This document shows positions 1-9,888 of a stretch of DNA of 64,000 nt, one piece after another (position 1 is the first letter of the stretch; each line of letters starts with the position of its first letter). Under the pieces are notes generated by a model. That model was not told the origin of the DNA. It ran no database searches and worked only from the letters and a program-made list of their open reading frames with translations. The DNA is from Paenibacillus phytorum. GTDB lineage: Bacteria; Bacillota; Bacilli; Paenibacillales; NBRC-103111. The DNA is taken from positions 1 through 64,000 of the forward strand of contig NZ_WHOA01000041.1 of the NCBI RefSeq assembly GCF_013141715.1, in the 5' to 3' direction. The translations under genes and the position numbers were made by a program.

Positions 1-507
1 ACATCCAGCGGATTCCCTTGACTATCCTTCAATTGCAGCTTGACTTTAACCGTCTGGAACGCAATTACGGCGTCAGTTTCGGTATTCTGTTCCTTTTCCT
101 TGTGCGTTCCTTCATAAGTCATGTCAAACGTATAGGAGCCAGGCAACAATTCCTTGCTAATCTCACCGCCGCTTGTAGTTCCGATAGTCCGCCAGTTTCC
201 AGCATAGTAGCTCGCACTGCCGACATCCAGCGGATTCCCTTGACTATCCTTCAATTGCAGCTTGACTTTAACCGTCTGGAACGCAATCACCGCGTCAGCC
301 CCCGTATTCTGCACCTTCTCCTTGATTGTACCTTCATATTTCATCGAAAAGGTGTAGCTCTTATTCGGCAATGTTTTACTTACAGATCCGGAGGCATCCG
401 TTGTGCCAAAATCTTTCCATCCTCCGTCGTAGTAACTGACTACCCCTCCACTGAGTGGATTTCCGCTGCTGTCTTTGAGTTGAACCTTAACAGCTGTCGA
501 CGACAGC
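1..507 (-). repeat. Tandem 222-bp (74-residue) coding repeats
   Basis: The sequence from position 1 recurs from position 223 almost unchanged, giving a 222-bp period. A third, more diverged unit spans about 283-507. Each unit encodes a module beginning VKVxLQLKDSxGNPL and ending AVIAFQT, with an invariant LPxxSYTF core. Near-identity at the DNA level between the two leftmost units indicates recent duplication or gene conversion. The array continues past the left edge. Confidence 0.85.
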
Positions 508-3500
508 GTAAAACTAACCATTTGAGGAGACTCAACATTCCCTGCTAGATCAATTGACTTATAACTCACTTTGACTTGGCCTTGCTTATCAAATGTAATC
601 GGCGATGTATACAGCTGCCATGTAGTCCCGTTATCCAGACTGTACACGGTATTGGTTACAGTCGATGAGCTATCGCTGCTATTCAATGTAACCGTGACCG
701 GACTTGCGTACGTCCCATTCGGTCCATCCGGTTGCAAAGGCGATAAGCTTGCTGTAGTAACTGGAGCTATTTTATCGATATTGCTTACCACATAACTGGT
801 TTCATCGGAAACGTTGCCTGCGGCATCCGTTGCTTTTGCATACAAGGTGTTGTTGTCCGAAACGGCGATAGGACTTGTATATGCTGTCCATGCACCGCTT
901 GCGCCCAGTTTATATTCTTTGACTGCTGCGTTAGTTGGATAGCCGATCGTTACGATAACGTCCGTGTTGGTCGGTGTTGTCTTATCTGCAGTAAAGGTAG
1001 GATCAATAACCAGTGGGCGAGTCACTGTAACTCCAATAGTGTTCGTTCTGATCGTCGTTCCACCTAAAGTGATATCGGCAAAAACGTTCGCTGTTCCCGC
1101 CTTGAGCGCTTTAGCCTGCCCATACACAACGGACAGAACAGTCGGGTCGCTGCTTGTGAAGGAAGTGGTGCCCCCTGCCAAGATGGCCGGCAGTCCATTC
1201 ACCAGAGTGCCGGAACTGATGACCGGCTCACTTTGCTCCTGTTCCAGCGTAACCTTTGCCATCGAAATGGATGCTTGAGCTAGCGGAACGGGCAGTTTGA
1301 ATAAGATTGGCCCCGATGTATAGTAGATGCTGCCGTCCACACCCAAGTCCATCAAATTCGTCTGGGTATCTACAAGTTTACGCGCTTTCATGGTGACGGG
1401 ATCGATTGCAGTCACATAACGAGCAATTGTTGTATACAGCAGTCCGTCTTGCCCCCAACGTAAATAAAAGGATCGCCATGTGCTGCCACCGCTTGCATTC
1501 GGGTAAAGCAGCTTACTTTTCATAACCGCATTGGTGCCGGGATTCATCGCATAGATAGCAGAAATCTGCCCCCCTTGATCGTCCTTCCCCCATGCGCCGC
1601 CCCATAACAGTCCGTCAGGACCGAAAGACAAACCGCCGAGTAATCTTGGGGACGTCAAGCCAGGGATGACGGGTACAAACTCATCCAGCTTGGTACTTGT
1701 TGCTACATCCCATTTGAACAGTTTGGCCACCGCTGTGGTTGGCGTCGTTGTGCCGAGCCCCCCTTCGATGGAGGTGCCACCGTAGACAACGCCGTCTTTA
1801 TAGGCAAGCGCAATGATACTTTGATCTTCTACAACGTTACGAGTTGACGTCCACTTATCCGTCGTTTCATTGTAGATGGTCAAGCTGCCGCCCATATTGC
1901 CGTAGACCGGTACCGTTCCGATAAACAGCTTGTTATCGCCAGAAGCAAACGCATAAGGCCGATCTTGACTCTGCGGAATTGTGTAAACAAGCCCTGGATT
2001 GTTCGCTTTTGTTTCCCCATAGTTATAAGGCAGGCTTGCATCGTAACGGTAAACGCGCGCTCCACCATAAGCGCCGAAATAGGTCTTGCCATTCAAAAAG
2101 CCGATCTCCTCCACTTGATGGGGAGATTTAGGGGATGAGGCTTGCACATCGTAGCTTTGAGTGGATTCATTGAACACGCTCATCCCATCAATGTAACCGC
2201 CGAGATAGAGCTTATGATCAGGGCCTTCCGCCATACTTTGAATATTGACACCGTCTCTTGCCATAGCCACTTGGAAGGTTTGTATAGAATTATCGTTCGG
2301 ATTATAGAGCGTGTATTTGCCGTTATCGTACAGCGTAGCCAACACTTGGCCGACGCCAGGTAAAGTGATCCAATCGATAGCTTTGCTCCCAGCTACGGGA
2401 AGTGTATCCTGCGCTGTCACAGGCCCTACCGTATTCGTTGAGACATTATACGCCCACAAATTGTTCGAAAATTTATTGCGGTAATAAAGCAGATTGGCGT
2501 CATAAGGTGACGGAGGTGAGATTTTGCCGTCAAATGCCTCTGGAGCCGTATAGGCAATTTGCTTCTTCACTTCGAACGTCAGTTCGTTTACGACGGCGAG
2601 AGATGTACCATGTGCAATGTAAAGCAGTCCGTTGTAAGGAGAAATGTTGTGCACGAAATCATCCATGCCCGTGAATGGCAATTGGATCTCAATTTTTTCT
2701 CCGCTATTCCGGTCCATTCGCATCAAATGCTTTTTTGAACCGATTCCGACATACAAGTACTGGTCAGTAACCCCGGCTCCCCGAGCATATTGCTCGGTTG
2801 GATGCATGCTGCCCAGATCGGCAAACAAACTCGTATTGGTATCATAAGTAAAGACCTTGGCGTTCGGATAAGTAGAGCCGTATATGAGACCATTAGAACT
2901 TGCGTCCAAATCCCATAAGAAATTATTGGAGGGATTGTTCCCTATTAATGTGACCTTTTGGGAGACTGGGTCGTACTTCCAAAACATTCGATTGTTGGTG
3001 GCACCAAAATAGACCTTATGATCCGCCCCAACCGTAACCGCCCAAGTTTCCGTCGTACCGGGGACCGGTTCCGAGTGATTGATGACTCCCGTCGCAGCAT
3101 CAACGGCATAGAACGTCCCCGGATTGCCGTTGGCTACGAAATAGAGCTCGCCGTTCCCTATCGCTCCCCCTAAGGTTGTCGCCGTGAGCGTCGCTTTGCC
3201 TAAATCGACGGGGGCGCCATACTTAAACGGTAATTTAAGCGCGTCACCTTTATAAGAAAATGAAACATCATCAAAATAGGCTTTGCTAAGAGTCGCTACA
3301 CCGGAATACAACAAAACCTTCGCTGTGGTCGCGTTATCTGGAGCTATACCCTCTATTTTGAGTTGGCTCCATGTATTCAGCGGTGTACCATATGAAACGG
3401 AGGATGTTCCAATTTCGCTGCCTGATGAATTATAAAATTTCAAATAAAGATTCACGGCTCCTCCGGATACTAAGTAAATACTGGCATTCGCTTCATATAT

Positions 3501-4301
3501 GCCGTCCGGCTTCACACTGATCGCTTGGGTGCCCAGCCCAACAGCTTTGTCCGTATAAGTGTCATCAATCAGTAGACTGGACAACCCGCTGTTCTGCTCC
3601 GCCTTACTTATCGACACTGAGCTTGCGGGCGTACCTGAGAACAACCCCCAACCAGGAATAGTTGCTCCGGAAGTAGGATCTTCAAATCCGGGATTGATCA
3701 CGGCAATTGTATCGGCCACGCGGTAAAACTGGGTCTCGTCTACATAGGCCGTCATTAAAACTCCTGTCGAACCATACACGAAGACCGTTGCAAAGGCGGC
3801 ATCTGATGGTGCAATACCCTGTACCCGAATATCCAGCCACTTGTTTAACGGAGGTGCGGAGATGGTAGAAGTCGCCTGTTTGTTCAAGGGTTGCCCCGCA
3901 GTGTTGTACCAGCGAATCCAAAGCGTGGGAGCTCCCGTAAAACTTTCAACATACAATTTAACTACAGCTTCGTATGATTTACCGGGCGTGACGGCCAGCT
4001 TTACACTTTCCGCTCCAAGCGCCCCTGTCTGTGTTTTATCAATCTTCATGCTTCTATTGCCTGCGAATTTGGTCGTTTCAGACATCGAAAGACCTGTTTG
4101 TATACCGCCAGAAAAATAACCCCAACTCGGAATCTTACCTGATACCAAATCTTGCTCAAATCCGGAGTTGGGCACCGGAATGATCTCCGCCGCCTCAGCG
4201 GCTCGTACGTTGGAGGGCAAGTAAAAAGCTAAGCATAGCAAAGCTAACAATCCCAACAACCATTTCGAAAACGTACTTCTACCAACCATGGATATAGCCA
4301 T
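1..4301 (-). CDS. Large secreted surface protein with CBM-like, propeller-like and tandem 74-residue repeat modules (partial)
   Basis: An open minus-strand frame of about 1433 codons has no stop before the left edge, so the C-terminus is missing. The start is placed at 4301, where a GAAGAAGG site lies 9 nt upstream. In-frame ATGs at 4307 and 4310 sit too close to that site. A signal peptide follows (hydrophobic [15 protein letters not shown], then VRAAEA). Two similar modules each contain a GFE...GWGLFSG-type stretch typical of the CBM4/9 (galactose-binding) fold. A long region rich in YxG, LYxG and WDxA motifs resembles a beta-propeller. After it come an Ig-like segment, an OmpL47-like segment ([18 protein letters not shown]) and tandem 74-residue repeats. 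The protein is probably secreted and binds cell-wall or environmental polysaccharide. This is inferred from the domains. No catalytic residues or SLH anchor are visible in the part present. Confidence 0.85.
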   Translation of the reverse strand, partial: MAISMVGRSTFSKWLLGLLALLCLAFYLPSNVRAAEAAEIIPVPNSGFEQDLVSGKIPSWGYFSGGIQTGLSMSETTKFAGNRSMKIDKTQTGALGAESVKLAVTPGKSYEAVVKLYVESFTGAPTLWIRWYNTAGQPLNKQATSTISAPPLNKWLDIRVQGIAPSDAAFATVFVYGSTGVLMTAYVDETQFYRVADTIAVINPGFEDPTSGATIPGWGLFSGTPASSVSISKAEQNSGLSSLLIDDTYTDKAVGLGTQAISVKPDGIYEANASIYLVSGGAVNLYLKFYNSSGSEIGTSSVSYGTPLNTWSQLKIEGIAPDNATTAKVLLYSGVATLSKAYFDDVSFSYKGDALKLPFKYGAPVDLGKATLTATTLGGAIGNGELYFVANGNPGTFYAVDAATGVINHSEPVPGTTETWAVTVGADHKVYFGATNNRMFWKYDPVSQKVTLIGNNPSNNFLWDLDASSNGLIYGSTYPNAKVFTYDTNTSLFADLGSMHPTEQYARGAGVTDQYLYVGIGSKKHLMRMDRNSGEKIEIQLPFTGMDDFVHNISPYNGLLYIAHGTSLAVVNELTFEVKKQIAYTAPEAFDGKISPPSPYDANLLYYRNKFSNNLWAYNVSTNTVGPVTAQDTLPVAGSKAIDWITLPGVGQVLATLYDNGKYTLYNPNDNSIQTFQVAMARDGVNIQSMAEGPDHKLYLGGYIDGMSVFNESTQSYDVQASSPKSPHQVEEIGFLNGKTYFGAYGGARVYRYDASLPYNYGETKANNPGLVYTIPQSQDRPYAFASGDNKLFIGTVPVYGNMGGSLTIYNETTDKWTSTRNVVEDQSIIALAYKDGVVYGGTSIEGGLGTTTPTTAVAKLFKWDVATSTKLDEFVPVIPGLTSPRLLGGLSFGPDGLLWGGAWGKDDQGGQISAIYAMNPGTNAVMKSKLLYPNASGGSTWRSFYLRWGQDGLLYTTIARYVTAIDPVTMKARKLVDTQTNLMDLGVDGSIYYTSGPILFKLPVPLAQASISMAKVTLEQEQSEPVISSGTLVNGLPAILAGGTTSFTSSDPTVLSVVYGQAKALKAGTANVFADITLGGTTIRTNTIGVTVTRPLVIDPTFTADKTTPTNTDVIVTIGYPTNAAVKEYKLGASGAWTAYTSPIAVSDNNTLYAKATDAAGNVSDETSYVVSNIDKIAPVTTASLSPLQPDGPNGTYASPVTVTLNSSDSSSTVTNTVYSLDNGTTWQLYTSPITFDKQGQVKVSYKSIDLAGNVESPQMVSFTLSSTAVKVQLKDSSGNPLSGGVVSYYDGGWKDFGTTDASGSVSKTLPNKSYTFSMKYEGTIKEKVQNTGADAVIAFQTVKVKLQLKDSQGNPLDVGSASYYAGNWRTIGTTSGGEISKELLPGSYTFDMTYEGTHKEKEQNTETDAVIAFQTVKVKLQLKDSQGNPLD

Positions 4302-4621
4302 TTTCATCATCCTTCTTCAAAATTCTACCCGATTCGGTAGTGGGTGTGGTGATAGGCGAGATTGATGTATCACCCGTGTGAAATCGCTTACATTTTGTAT
4401 ATAAACGAACTAATAAAAAAAAGTTAGTAACCTGACCAGTCATGGAGCATGATAACCCTATTTTTAAATGGAAAATGGCTGGAAGTATCTATAACACTCT
4501 CATGGACTGGTAGGATTTGATGAAGGAAACCGAGGTACGCATCAACAATGAATGGCATTGAACAACTTGCACAATATTGGCTTTGAGCGTTTCTTTGGGG
4601 ATCGTATACGAACAGCAGTGA
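4302..4621. other. Intergenic region upstream of the surface-protein gene
   Basis: About 320 bp lie between the surface-protein start and the end of the minus-strand dehydrogenase gene. The half next to the surface-protein gene is AT-rich and should hold its promoter, but no convincing -35/-10 pair stands out. A plus-strand frame at about 4505-4620 reads somewhat like coding sequence but contains a stop and matches no family I recognise. Confidence 0.4.
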
Positions 4622-5686
4622 TTACAAAATTTCAAAAGATACAGGTACAGCACTTACTTGTTTCTCAGCTTCCCCTCCTAGCTCTTTCCCGTAATCAATG
4701 AGAACGCCTAATACGTCTCGCGGAGTTTCGCGAAGCAATTCGTAAGCAACTGTCATAGAGGGTAAAACCATCTCATGCGTGATAAGTGTTTGGATGGAAA
4801 TCCGTCGTTCCGCAAGTAAACGGATAAATTCCGCCATGTTGCGACCTTCCGTCCAACGTACGTAACCGATCGGATAATCGACGCCCTTGCTTTCGTAGCT
4901 ATCATGGTACCGCCCAGGACCACCAGCGCGTGAAATGAGCACCTGCGCCTCTTTGGCAAACATCAACTCCCGATCGAAGTCCATCTTCACATCGCCAACA
5001 ATGACGATTTTCCCCCTGTCGCGAATCCAGCGAAGGGCCTGATCAATGATGCCGGAATTGGCACCATTGGCGCAGATGATGACCGCATCAACACCTTCAT
5101 GCTGATGTAACGAATCGATGGTACGGTTAACATCCTGTACATTGTCACATACTTGAACGGCACAGGCTTCCGAAAGCTTGGCGCAGCGTTCCGCCAACAA
5201 ATCAAGCCCGATTACCCTGCTGCCGGAAACGTCTGCAATCCGACATACGATTTGTCCCAGTATACCTAGTCCAACCACGACAACCGATTCTCCAAAACGC
5301 AAATCCGCTTGCCGCAGCGCATGAATGGCGATGGCACCGAGTCCGACGAAGGACGCTTCTTTCGAGCTGCATTCATCTGGAAGCGGAACAACTAAATGCT
5401 TAGGAACCACTAAGAATTCCGCATGCTTAACATAAGGAGAGCCGTAACAAGCAACTCTCTGCCCTACCTTCACATGGGAGACGCCTTCCCCAATTTCCCG
5501 CACAATTCCCATTGCACTGTAACCAAGTTGAATGGGAGTATCGGTCATCATGTTTTTCAGCAGCAGCTCTGTGCCTGAACTAATTGCGGAATAGCAGGTT
5601 TCAACACGCACATGGTTCGTTTCAACCGTAGGCTCTTCAATGTCTAAGACTTCAACCTTGCCTTTCAAAGAAATAACTGCTTTCAT
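4622..5686 (-). CDS. Medium-chain (zinc-type-like) dehydrogenase
   Basis: The 354-residue protein belongs to the MDR (alcohol/threonine/sorbitol dehydrogenase) superfamily: a GroES-like N-terminal half, then a Rossmann domain with the nucleotide motif VVVGLGILGQ. The start is the ATG at 5686, preceded by AAAGGAGG with 6 nt spacing; an upstream in-frame extension lacks a ribosome binding site. The usual first catalytic zinc ligand (Cys) is replaced in SAISSGTE. This S-x-GTE signature marks a subgroup that works on sugars or sugar-like substrates, often next to Gfo/Idh/MocA enzymes. It likely oxidises a sugar or polyol hydroxyl with NAD(P). It is divergent from the AraC gene at 5874, which probably controls it. 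Substrate unknown. Confidence 0.85.
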   Translation of the reverse strand: MKAVISLKGKVEVLDIEEPTVETNHVRVETCYSAISSGTELLLKNMMTDTPIQLGYSAMGIVREIGEGVSHVKVGQRVACYGSPYVKHAEFLVVPKHLVVPLPDECSSKEASFVGLGAIAIHALRQADLRFGESVVVVGLGILGQIVCRIADVSGSRVIGLDLLAERCAKLSEACAVQVCDNVQDVNRTIDSLHQHEGVDAVIICANGANSGIIDQALRWIRDRGKIVIVGDVKMDFDRELMFAKEAQVLISRAGGPGRYHDSYESKGVDYPIGYVRWTEGRNMAEFIRLLAERRISIQTLITHEMVLPSMTVAYELLRETPRDVLGVLIDYGKELGGEAEKQVSAVPVSFEIL

Positions 5687-5841
5687 CTCTTCCCTCCTTT
5701 CATTATTGGTATTTATCTGGATCATATTATTCATGTTAAGCGATAGTAAAAGGACTGTCAAACCTTTTTTCATAAGCATTTCGTCCTTTTTTTTCTGCAA
5801 ATAGATTTAGATAAGTATCAAATAAGAACCAATGATTATGA

Positions 5842-5847
5842 TATAAT
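5842..5847 (+). promoter_or_regulatory. Probable -10 box for the AraC gene at 5874
   Basis: A perfect TATAAT lies about 27 nt before the start codon in the 187-bp divergent region between the dehydrogenase and the AraC regulator. The -35 region at the expected distance is poor, which would suit an activator-dependent promoter. AGGGG at 5860-5864 serves as ribosome binding site. Confidence 0.45.
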
Positions 5848-5873
5848 TAACTTTAAGATAGGGGTTGACTAGC

Positions 5874-6707
5874 ATGAAGAATGATATGCTCTCTTCTCTG
5901 CTGGAAACAGCCGAGTTAAAAGTGTTAAAGTTTGATATCCATCGCCGTCGCGAGATGAACTACCGGAACCGTGTATTTCAAGAGTATTACATGATGACCT
6001 ATGTGAGAAAAGGCTCGGCCAAACTCAGGGTTCAGGACAACATCTATGTCATTGAACCGGGATCCGTCATTTTTATCCCTACTTTTCTGGAACACGACCA
6101 ATATAAAGATAGTGATGAGGAAACCGAGTTTCTCTGGTGGCATTTTACTTACAAGATTCAGAATGTGATCGATGTGCTGCCGTTTTTACAGATCCCTTAT
6201 ATCTATCCGCTGAAAAATCACAAAAAATTCGAAGCCGTCTTCGACGAATTCATACTCTCCACCACAAGGGAAGGCCATATCCCTAACATCATTTTGCAAA
6301 AAGCAAAATCTCTTGAATTGCTTTATTTGTTATTGGATAATGCTTTGGGAAGTGCGAATACCACCGATTTGAGACAGCAGTCTCGAAGCTTTTTGTCCAT
6401 CTTATTGAAGATTGTCACTCAGCCCGAAGCTTCTCTTTCATTATCGGATTTAGCCAAGGATTTACATATGAATCCCACCTACGTAAGCAACCACTTCAAA
6501 GAGATGTTCGGCAAATCGCCCATCCTGCTGCATCGGGAAATTAAAATCGTCAAAGCAAAATCGCTTTTGGAAATGCAAGAAATGAACATTACCGAAATCA
6601 GCAGCACCCTTGGATTTAACGACCTCCAAACCTTTACCCGCCTTTTCAAGAAATACACGGGCATTTCTCCCATTCAATACAAGCGTTTGTTTGATAAAAA
6701 TATTTAA
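5874..6707 (+). CDS. AraC-family transcriptional regulator
   Basis: The 277-residue protein has an N-terminal cupin-type sensor region (about 1-150, with EPGSVIFIPTFLEHDQY) and a C-terminal AraC/XylS double helix-turn-helix. The DNA-binding part contains LSDLAKDLHMNPTYVSNHFK and ITEISSTLGFNDLQTFTRLFK, ending in the usual GISPIQYK. ATG at 5874 is preferred over the TTG at 5865 because the AGGGG site lies 9 nt upstream of it. The gene sits between two MDR dehydrogenase genes, divergent from one and upstream of the other, so it is probably their sugar-responsive activator. Confidence 0.88.
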   Translation: MKNDMLSSLLETAELKVLKFDIHRRREMNYRNRVFQEYYMMTYVRKGSAKLRVQDNIYVIEPGSVIFIPTFLEHDQYKDSDEETEFLWWHFTYKIQNVIDVLPFLQIPYIYPLKNHKKFEAVFDEFILSTTREGHIPNIILQKAKSLELLYLLLDNALGSANTTDLRQQSRSFLSILLKIVTQPEASLSLSDLAKDLHMNPTYVSNHFKEMFGKSPILLHREIKIVKAKSLLEMQEMNITEISSTLGFNDLQTFTRLFKKYTGISPIQYKRLFDKNI

Positions 6708-6832
6708 ACATGTTTCCAGCTGCACTACCTGTATAAGTGTTAAACTTCAGCAAAGTTGTGCTCTATTTTTGTAAATCCGATACCTATACACTAATCTCGA
6801 GGGTAAATAAACCTGTTCGAGGAGGTAGGAAA

Positions 6833-7846
6833 ATGGAAACACTGCGTATCGTTTTCACAGAAAAACAAAAGGTTGAGGTCCGAAAAGAAACGTTCGATCC
6901 TGCACTCGGTCAGACCGAAATTTTATGTGCCGCTCTATGCTCCCTGATTAGTACAGGGACAGAGCTACAATGCCTTAGAGGTGTTTTTGACCCCGATACC
7001 AACTGGTCGGACTGGGTTAAGTATCCTTTCTATCCCGGTTATTGTATGGTGGCTGAAGTGCTAGAAATTGGCCCTAAAGTTAAGGGGATACAAAAAGGGG
7101 ATCGCGTATTTGTCGAGAATTCGCATTCGCAATATTTTAAAACAGATGCCAAGCATGCCTATCTTCTTCCGCAGAATATCAGCGCCGAGCAAGGCGTATG
7201 GATCAATCTTTCCAAAACAACACAGCTTGGTGTAAGAAGAGCAGAGCTCCAGCTAGGGGAAACTGTAGGCGTCATCGGTCTTGGACTTCTTGGACAGTTG
7301 GTTACCCAATATTTATATCTATCTGGGGTCAAAGAGATTTTCGCCATCGATCCTGCAGAGAGCCGTTTGCAACTGGTTGGGCAACGACCAGGCATTCATT
7401 TGCTGCCCATGGATGCAGGAAAAGCACTTGAAGAAATCAACCATAAAACGGATGGCAGAATGCTGGATGTTATCTTCGATATTACCGGACATCCGGCCGT
7501 TCTAGCCCAAGCCACTCGGCTCGTTAAACCTTTGGGACGAGTTATTTTGCTGGGAGATACAGCAACGCCTTCTGAGCAGGAAATGGGCCGAAATGTTGTG
7601 TCCAATTCCGTTTCCATTCTGGGCATCCACGCCCAAATGAATTACAACGGTTGGAATCATCCCGAAATTGCCGCTTTATTTTTAAGTTATATCGCGCAGG
7701 GACGAATGGACGTGTTACCTTTGATTACCCATCATTATTCACCATCAGAAGCCCCGCAGGTGTACGATTCATTGGTGCAAAATCGTAGTTCTGCCATGGG
7801 CGTTCTGTTTGATTGGACGAAATTAATGGGAGGAAGCGAAATGTGA
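6833..7846 (+). CDS. Medium-chain dehydrogenase, paralogue of the one at 4622-5686
   Basis: The 337-residue MDR-family protein carries the same S-x-GTE signature (SLISTGTEL) and a Rossmann motif VIGLGLLGQ. ATG at 6833 follows GGAGG at 6821-6825 with a 7-nt gap. An inverted repeat (CTCGA...TCGAG) ends at the ribosome binding site and could affect translation. The end overlaps the next gene by 4 nt (ATGTGA), so the two are translationally coupled. The likely role is NAD(P)-dependent oxidation of a sugar or polyol in tandem with the adjacent Gfo/Idh/MocA enzyme. Substrate not determined. Confidence 0.85.
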   Translation: METLRIVFTEKQKVEVRKETFDPALGQTEILCAALCSLISTGTELQCLRGVFDPDTNWSDWVKYPFYPGYCMVAEVLEIGPKVKGIQKGDRVFVENSHSQYFKTDAKHAYLLPQNISAEQGVWINLSKTTQLGVRRAELQLGETVGVIGLGLLGQLVTQYLYLSGVKEIFAIDPAESRLQLVGQRPGIHLLPMDAGKALEEINHKTDGRMLDVIFDITGHPAVLAQATRLVKPLGRVILLGDTATPSEQEMGRNVVSNSVSILGIHAQMNYNGWNHPEIAALFLSYIAQGRMDVLPLITHHYSPSEAPQVYDSLVQNRSSAMGVLFDWTKLMGGSEM

Positions 7847-8892
7847 AATCACAGTTGAGGGTAGGACTAATTGGATGCGGGGCCATTTTACAGCGCCGCC
7901 ATTTGCCTGAGTACCTAGCACATAAGGATGTAGTCATTGTAGCTGTATGTGATCCAAATTTGGAACGCGCACAAGAAGTCGCTAGGCAGTTTGGTATACC
8001 GAATGCCTACGAAACACATCAACAACTGCTGCATAGTGGCGGGATTGACGCTGTTTCCGTATGTACGCTGAATCATCTTCACAGCTCCGTGTCCATAGAA
8101 GCTATGGAATTGGGCATTCACGTACTGGTCGAAAAGCCGATGGCCACCTCTCTGAAAGAAGCGGAAGCTATGATTCGCACGGCCAAAGAGCAGAATGTAT
8201 TTTTGATGGTCGGCCACAATCAAAGGTTTATGCCAGCACACCGCAAAGCGAAAGACATTTTACAATCCGGAAAATTAGGCAAGGTGTTAAGCTTTAGTAC
8301 GATATTTGCTCACTCGGGACCCGAACATTGGAGCATAGACGGCAAAAACAGCTGGTTTTTCAACCAGGAGCATGCCTTTTCCGGAGCATTGGGTGATTTA
8401 GGCATCCATAAAGCGGATTTGATCCACTGGCTGTTGGAAGACAGTATCACGGAAGTCTCAGCATTTTGCTCAACGCTGCATAAGCCTACGAACGTGGATG
8501 ATCACTCGATCATATTATTGAAAACAGCAAGCGGAACCGTAGGCTCGTTAACAGCCAGCTGGACCAATTATGCAAATGAAATTAACGCCACTACGTTATA
8601 CTGCGAAAAAGGTACATTGAAAATCGGAACCGATGACCGTTTCGGGGTAATCATTGAATACTCAGACGGTACGAAGGATTACCATGAAGTCGGGGCATTG
8701 CAAACCAATAAGACTGGGGAACAGCATAATTCGGGCGTTATTCATCATTTTGTCGATGGTATTCTGTCTGGAAGCGGCCATGAAATTACCGGAGTGGATG
8801 GGTATAGAGCGCTTCAGACCATACTTGCGGGTATGGAATCCCAGCAATTGAAGAAAGTCGTCGTTATTCCGGAGCTGGCGGAAATTAATTAA
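7843..8892 (+). CDS. Gfo/Idh/MocA-family oxidoreductase
   Basis: The 349-residue protein has an N-terminal Rossmann fold (VGLIGCGAI), the catalytic EKPMA motif (VLVEKPMATS) and a C-terminal dimerisation domain containing DLGIHKADL, which supplies the expected His. The GTG at 7843 is the start: GGGAGG at 7828-7833 is well spaced and GTG overlaps the upstream stop as ATGTGA. The family oxidises sugars, inositols or amino-sugars with NAD(P). Together with the coupled MDR dehydrogenase it likely forms a two-step sugar oxidation or epimerisation module. A terminator hairpin follows. Confidence 0.9.
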   Translation: MKSQLRVGLIGCGAILQRRHLPEYLAHKDVVIVAVCDPNLERAQEVARQFGIPNAYETHQQLLHSGGIDAVSVCTLNHLHSSVSIEAMELGIHVLVEKPMATSLKEAEAMIRTAKEQNVFLMVGHNQRFMPAHRKAKDILQSGKLGKVLSFSTIFAHSGPEHWSIDGKNSWFFNQEHAFSGALGDLGIHKADLIHWLLEDSITEVSAFCSTLHKPTNVDDHSIILLKTASGTVGSLTASWTNYANEINATTLYCEKGTLKIGTDDRFGVIIEYSDGTKDYHEVGALQTNKTGEQHNSGVIHHFVDGILSGSGHEITGVDGYRALQTILAGMESQQLKKVVVIPELAEIN

Positions 8893-8910
8893 TTCTTTTC
8901 TACAATGTAA

Positions 8911-8953
8911 AAAAGTGCCCCTCCCACGCGATTGCAATGAGAGTGGCACTTTT
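8911..8953 (+). terminator. Intrinsic terminator after the Gfo/Idh/MocA gene
   Basis: AAAAGTGCC pairs with GGCACTTTT across an imperfect inner stem. A near-copy of the same hairpin sits at 16273-16315 after another carbohydrate operon. Confidence 0.7.
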
Positions 8954-9888
8954 GTTATTACGTGGAAGGAGGGCATACAGTCGCTAAGTAATGGTTACAT
9001 AGGAAACTACCCGATAATCCGGCCAGTACCATTTAAAGTTAAACTCCAACGATGGATCGAAGATGCATCATTTCGTTTACCCAAGCTCCCTGGTTACCAC
9101 CTGGCAGTTGGCCCGCAAGTCAATGGTATGGATCAGCTATATTCCTCCTACTTATCTGCTGTAGTCCGTCTTCAGAGAGGCTTTTATCAGCCGTCGAATT
9201 CCATTATATGGGAGACCTCCCATTCCCACACGGATGGCTTCTTCATGGACGATGACCGTTCTGGGTCCTTCACCCTTTCGCTTCAACAAGAAGGATCACA
9301 TCAGGCAAAAATTTGGTTGGCGGATTTGACGTCTGACATCCGAAAGCGCCCGGACACACTTGTTAGTTATACGAAAGGGATCTATTTGCAGCTCTACCAA
9401 ACTGTTCAACAAATCGGTAAAGAAAGCGGTATTCCCGCATTCAAACAGGAAATGGCGTTGGGGACATACGTAGAGCGTTTATATGCTTGTCAGACACTGG
9501 AGGAGTTACAACTACTGCTAAGTGGTGAGCTCGAAATTCTTTTTGATTATCTGGAGTCACGCCGAGGCAACTCGATTATCCGTCGAATTACATCGAGCGA
9601 AATTATCGGAATCGCCAACTCTCCTTGACCGAAATCAGTGAGTATGTGGGCGTTACAATACCCCACTTGTGTTCCGTTTTTAAGGAAGGTACCGGTATGA
9701 CAATCAAACATTTCCTTTCCGAATATCGGATCGATCGGGCTAAAGAGCTTTTGGCTAACAAGGAGCTCAAGCTGTTTGATATTGCCTTGCAGGTGGGCTA
9801 TGGGGACGGAGAATATTTCAGCAAAATATTTAAAAAAATAACCAACCTGCAGCCTTCCGAATACAGGAAAAGGATCGCCGATGTTTAA
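8915..9888 (+). pseudogene. Truncated, frameshifted YesN-type response regulator
   Basis: The sequence encodes only the linker region and AraC-type helix-turn-helix of a YesN response regulator. The linker contains YSSYLSAVVRLQRGFYQ and IIWE, typical of the segment between receiver and DNA-binding domains. No receiver domain (DD/D/K residues) exists upstream: the frame runs straight into the terminator of the preceding gene and has no good start. A frameshift near 9580-9590 breaks the protein. The first frame stops at 9628, while NYIERNYRNRQLSLTEISEY continues in another frame to 9888. The HTH half (KLFDIALQVGYGDGEYFSKI) is well preserved. It overlaps the downstream YesM kinase by 8 nt. A sequencing error could explain the frameshift but not the missing receiver. 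Confidence 0.75.

Noticed and set aside
18-1278. Several plus-strand open frames across the first 1.3 kb
   Set aside because: All are antisense to the continuous surface-protein frame, and repeated peptides in them simply mirror its DNA repeats.
4505-4620. Plus-strand coding-like stretch before the dehydrogenase gene
   Set aside because: It contains a stop and has no start or recognisable domain. Too short and unsupported to call a gene remnant.
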